Positions 63,218 to 64,000 of a DNA stretch of 64,000 nucleotides are shown here, in pieces. Source of the DNA: Aquisediminimonas sp031376385 (GTDB lineage: Bacteria; Pseudomonadota; Alphaproteobacteria; Sphingomonadales; Sphingomonadaceae). The notes under the pieces are model-generated. The model was not told where the DNA came from, did no database searches, and saw nothing but the letters and a program-made list of their open reading frames with translations. Location of the stretch: contig JANMDQ010000021.1 in the NCBI GenBank assembly GCA_031376385.1, positions 56,607 to 120,606 of the forward strand. The letters run 5' to 3'. How positions within the stretch are numbered: the first letter of the stretch is position 1; each line of letters opens with the position of its first letter. Made by a program: the position numbers and the translations under genes.

Positions 63218-64000
63218 CTACTCCGCAGCAATCCCCGCCTGTTCAAACATATCCGCTTCCGGCACCGCAACCACCGCCATTCCCGCGTCATTGGCCGCCT
63301 GTGCACCTTTGCGGCTGTCGAAGCTGTCCCAGACGTCGTTCCAGTTGCCGCGCGTTGCTGCCTTCGAATATTCCGTCGCGCGGGTTTCGAAGAAGTTGGC
63401 GTGTTCAACGCCGTTCAAGAGCGGCGCGAGCCAGGGGAGGGGGTGTTCCTCGATCATGAACATTGGTTTGAACCCCAGCTGGCTCAGCCGCCAATCGGCG
63501 ATGTAGCGGACATATTTCTTGATATCCTTCGCGGTCATGCCCGATACGGGGCCATCGGCGAACGCGAGATCGATGAACGCGTCTTCCAACCGCACGGTCG
63601 TCTGGCAGCAATCGAGAATATCATCCTTGACTGACTTGGTCAGGCAATCGCGTTCCTTGGTAAAGGCGTGGAACAGCTTGGTGATGCCTTCGCAGTGCAG
63701 GCTTTCGTCGCGGACGGACCATGATACAATTTGCCCCATGCCCTTCATCTTGTTGAAGCGCGGGAAATTCATCAGCATCGCAAACGACGCGAAGAGTTGC
63801 AGCCCTTCAGTGAAGCCGCCGAACATTGCGAGCGTCTTGGCAATATCTTCGTCCGTTTCCACGCCGAACGTGTGGAGATAATCATGCTTGGCCTTCATTT
63901 CCTCATATTGGAGGAACATGCCATATTCGCTTTCGGGCATGCCAATGGTGTCAAGCAGATGCGAATAGGCCGCGATGTGGACCGTTTCCATGTTGGAAAA
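63218..64000 (-). CDS. nrdB: Ribonucleotide reductase beta subunit, C-terminal part (cut by window edge)
   Basis: The last about 260 residues of a class I ribonucleotide reductase small subunit: YSHLLDTIGMPESEY, FGGFTEGLQLFASFAMLMNF, SWSVRDESLHCEGITKLFHA (E and H iron ligands) and the C-terminal tail ending GIAAE that docks to the alpha subunit. The N-terminal part lies beyond the window. The restriction-modification genes follow in the same direction, 9 bp after its stop to the first possible TTG. Confidence 0.93.
   Translation of the reverse strand, partial: FSNMETVHIAAYSHLLDTIGMPESEYGMFLQYEEMKAKHDYLHTFGVETDEDIAKTLAMFGGFTEGLQLFASFAMLMNFPRFNKMKGMGQIVSWSVRDESLHCEGITKLFHAFTKERDCLTKSVKDDILDCCQTTVRLEDAFIDLAFADGPVSGMTAKDIKKYVRYIADWRLSQLGFKPMFMIEEHPLPWLAPLLNGVEHANFFETRATEYSKAATRGNWNDVWDSFDSRKGAQAANDAGMAVVAVPEADMFEQAGIAAE

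Noticed and set aside
1..64000. CRISPR arrays, rRNA genes and riboswitches.
   Set aside because: No regularly spaced repeat array, no rRNA-like stretch and no recognisable riboswitch fold was seen. The only evenly spaced repeats are the coding 24-bp units at 39247-39342.

Overview
The window is chromosomal DNA of an alphaproteobacterium, most likely a sphingomonad. The main clues are the order envC-ctpA-dsbB-coq7, the ubiquinone hydroxylase COQ7, back-to-back purD/xseA followed by recJ, and sphingomonad-style palindromic repeats (CCTGAGC..GTCGAAGG). The species cannot be fixed from sequence reading alone.

Layout. (1) 1-18.1 kb is core chromosome: a disulfide oxidoreductase (partial), nitronate monooxygenase, a Rieske oxygenase, a DUF3237 protein, an orphan Phd-type antitoxin, an SH3/glycine-zipper envelope protein, the envC-ctpA-dsbB-coq7 cluster, an OmpA/small membrane protein/helix-hairpin-helix cluster, a VWA protein, CreD, PurD, XseA and RecJ. 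(2) 18.15-22.18 kb is the start of an island behind tRNA-Glu: a tyrosine integrase, an AlpA/excisionase-like gene, an IS3-family element, and broken pieces of a TonB receptor and of a second integrase. (3) 22,186-59,852 is a complete-looking Mu-type transposable prophage of 37,667 bp, lying in reverse orientation and flanked by a perfect 5-bp target duplication CTGGC. (4) 59.9-63.2 kb is more island: a lone T4-gp19-like tail-tube gene, a two-gene cassette of unknown function, a large palindromic repeat and a type II restriction-modification pair. The window ends inside nrdB.

The prophage is a chimera. Its control, transposition and packaging block is Mu-like: S24 repressor, Cro-like regulator, ParB-like protein, MuA transposase, MuB ATPase, GemA, Mor, GH108 lysozyme, DUF2730, DUF3486 and a gp28-type terminase. 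Its capsid is HK97-like (portal fused to a MuF domain, prohead protease, major capsid protein) and its tail is of the long flexible type (tape measure, J-like tip protein, fibre). The right end carries a com-dam pair in the place where Mu has com-mom. Genes run from about 58.2 kb down to 22.3 kb, mostly with 1-4 nt overlaps. The clear exceptions are short gaps at the middle-promoter region (48.45-48.55 kb), at the exact middle of the genome (41.36-41.66 kb, where Mu has its strong gyrase site) and before com.

The most unusual points are these. The tail-tip protein ends in a self-processing Hint (intein-like) domain. The collagen-repeat tail fibre starts with a Sec signal peptide. A small secreted protein is co-transcribed with the repressor. 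Palindromic repeats have been absorbed in frame into the transposase, the small terminase and the IS3 element. Both phage termini are resolved to the base, with matching internal transposase-site motifs.
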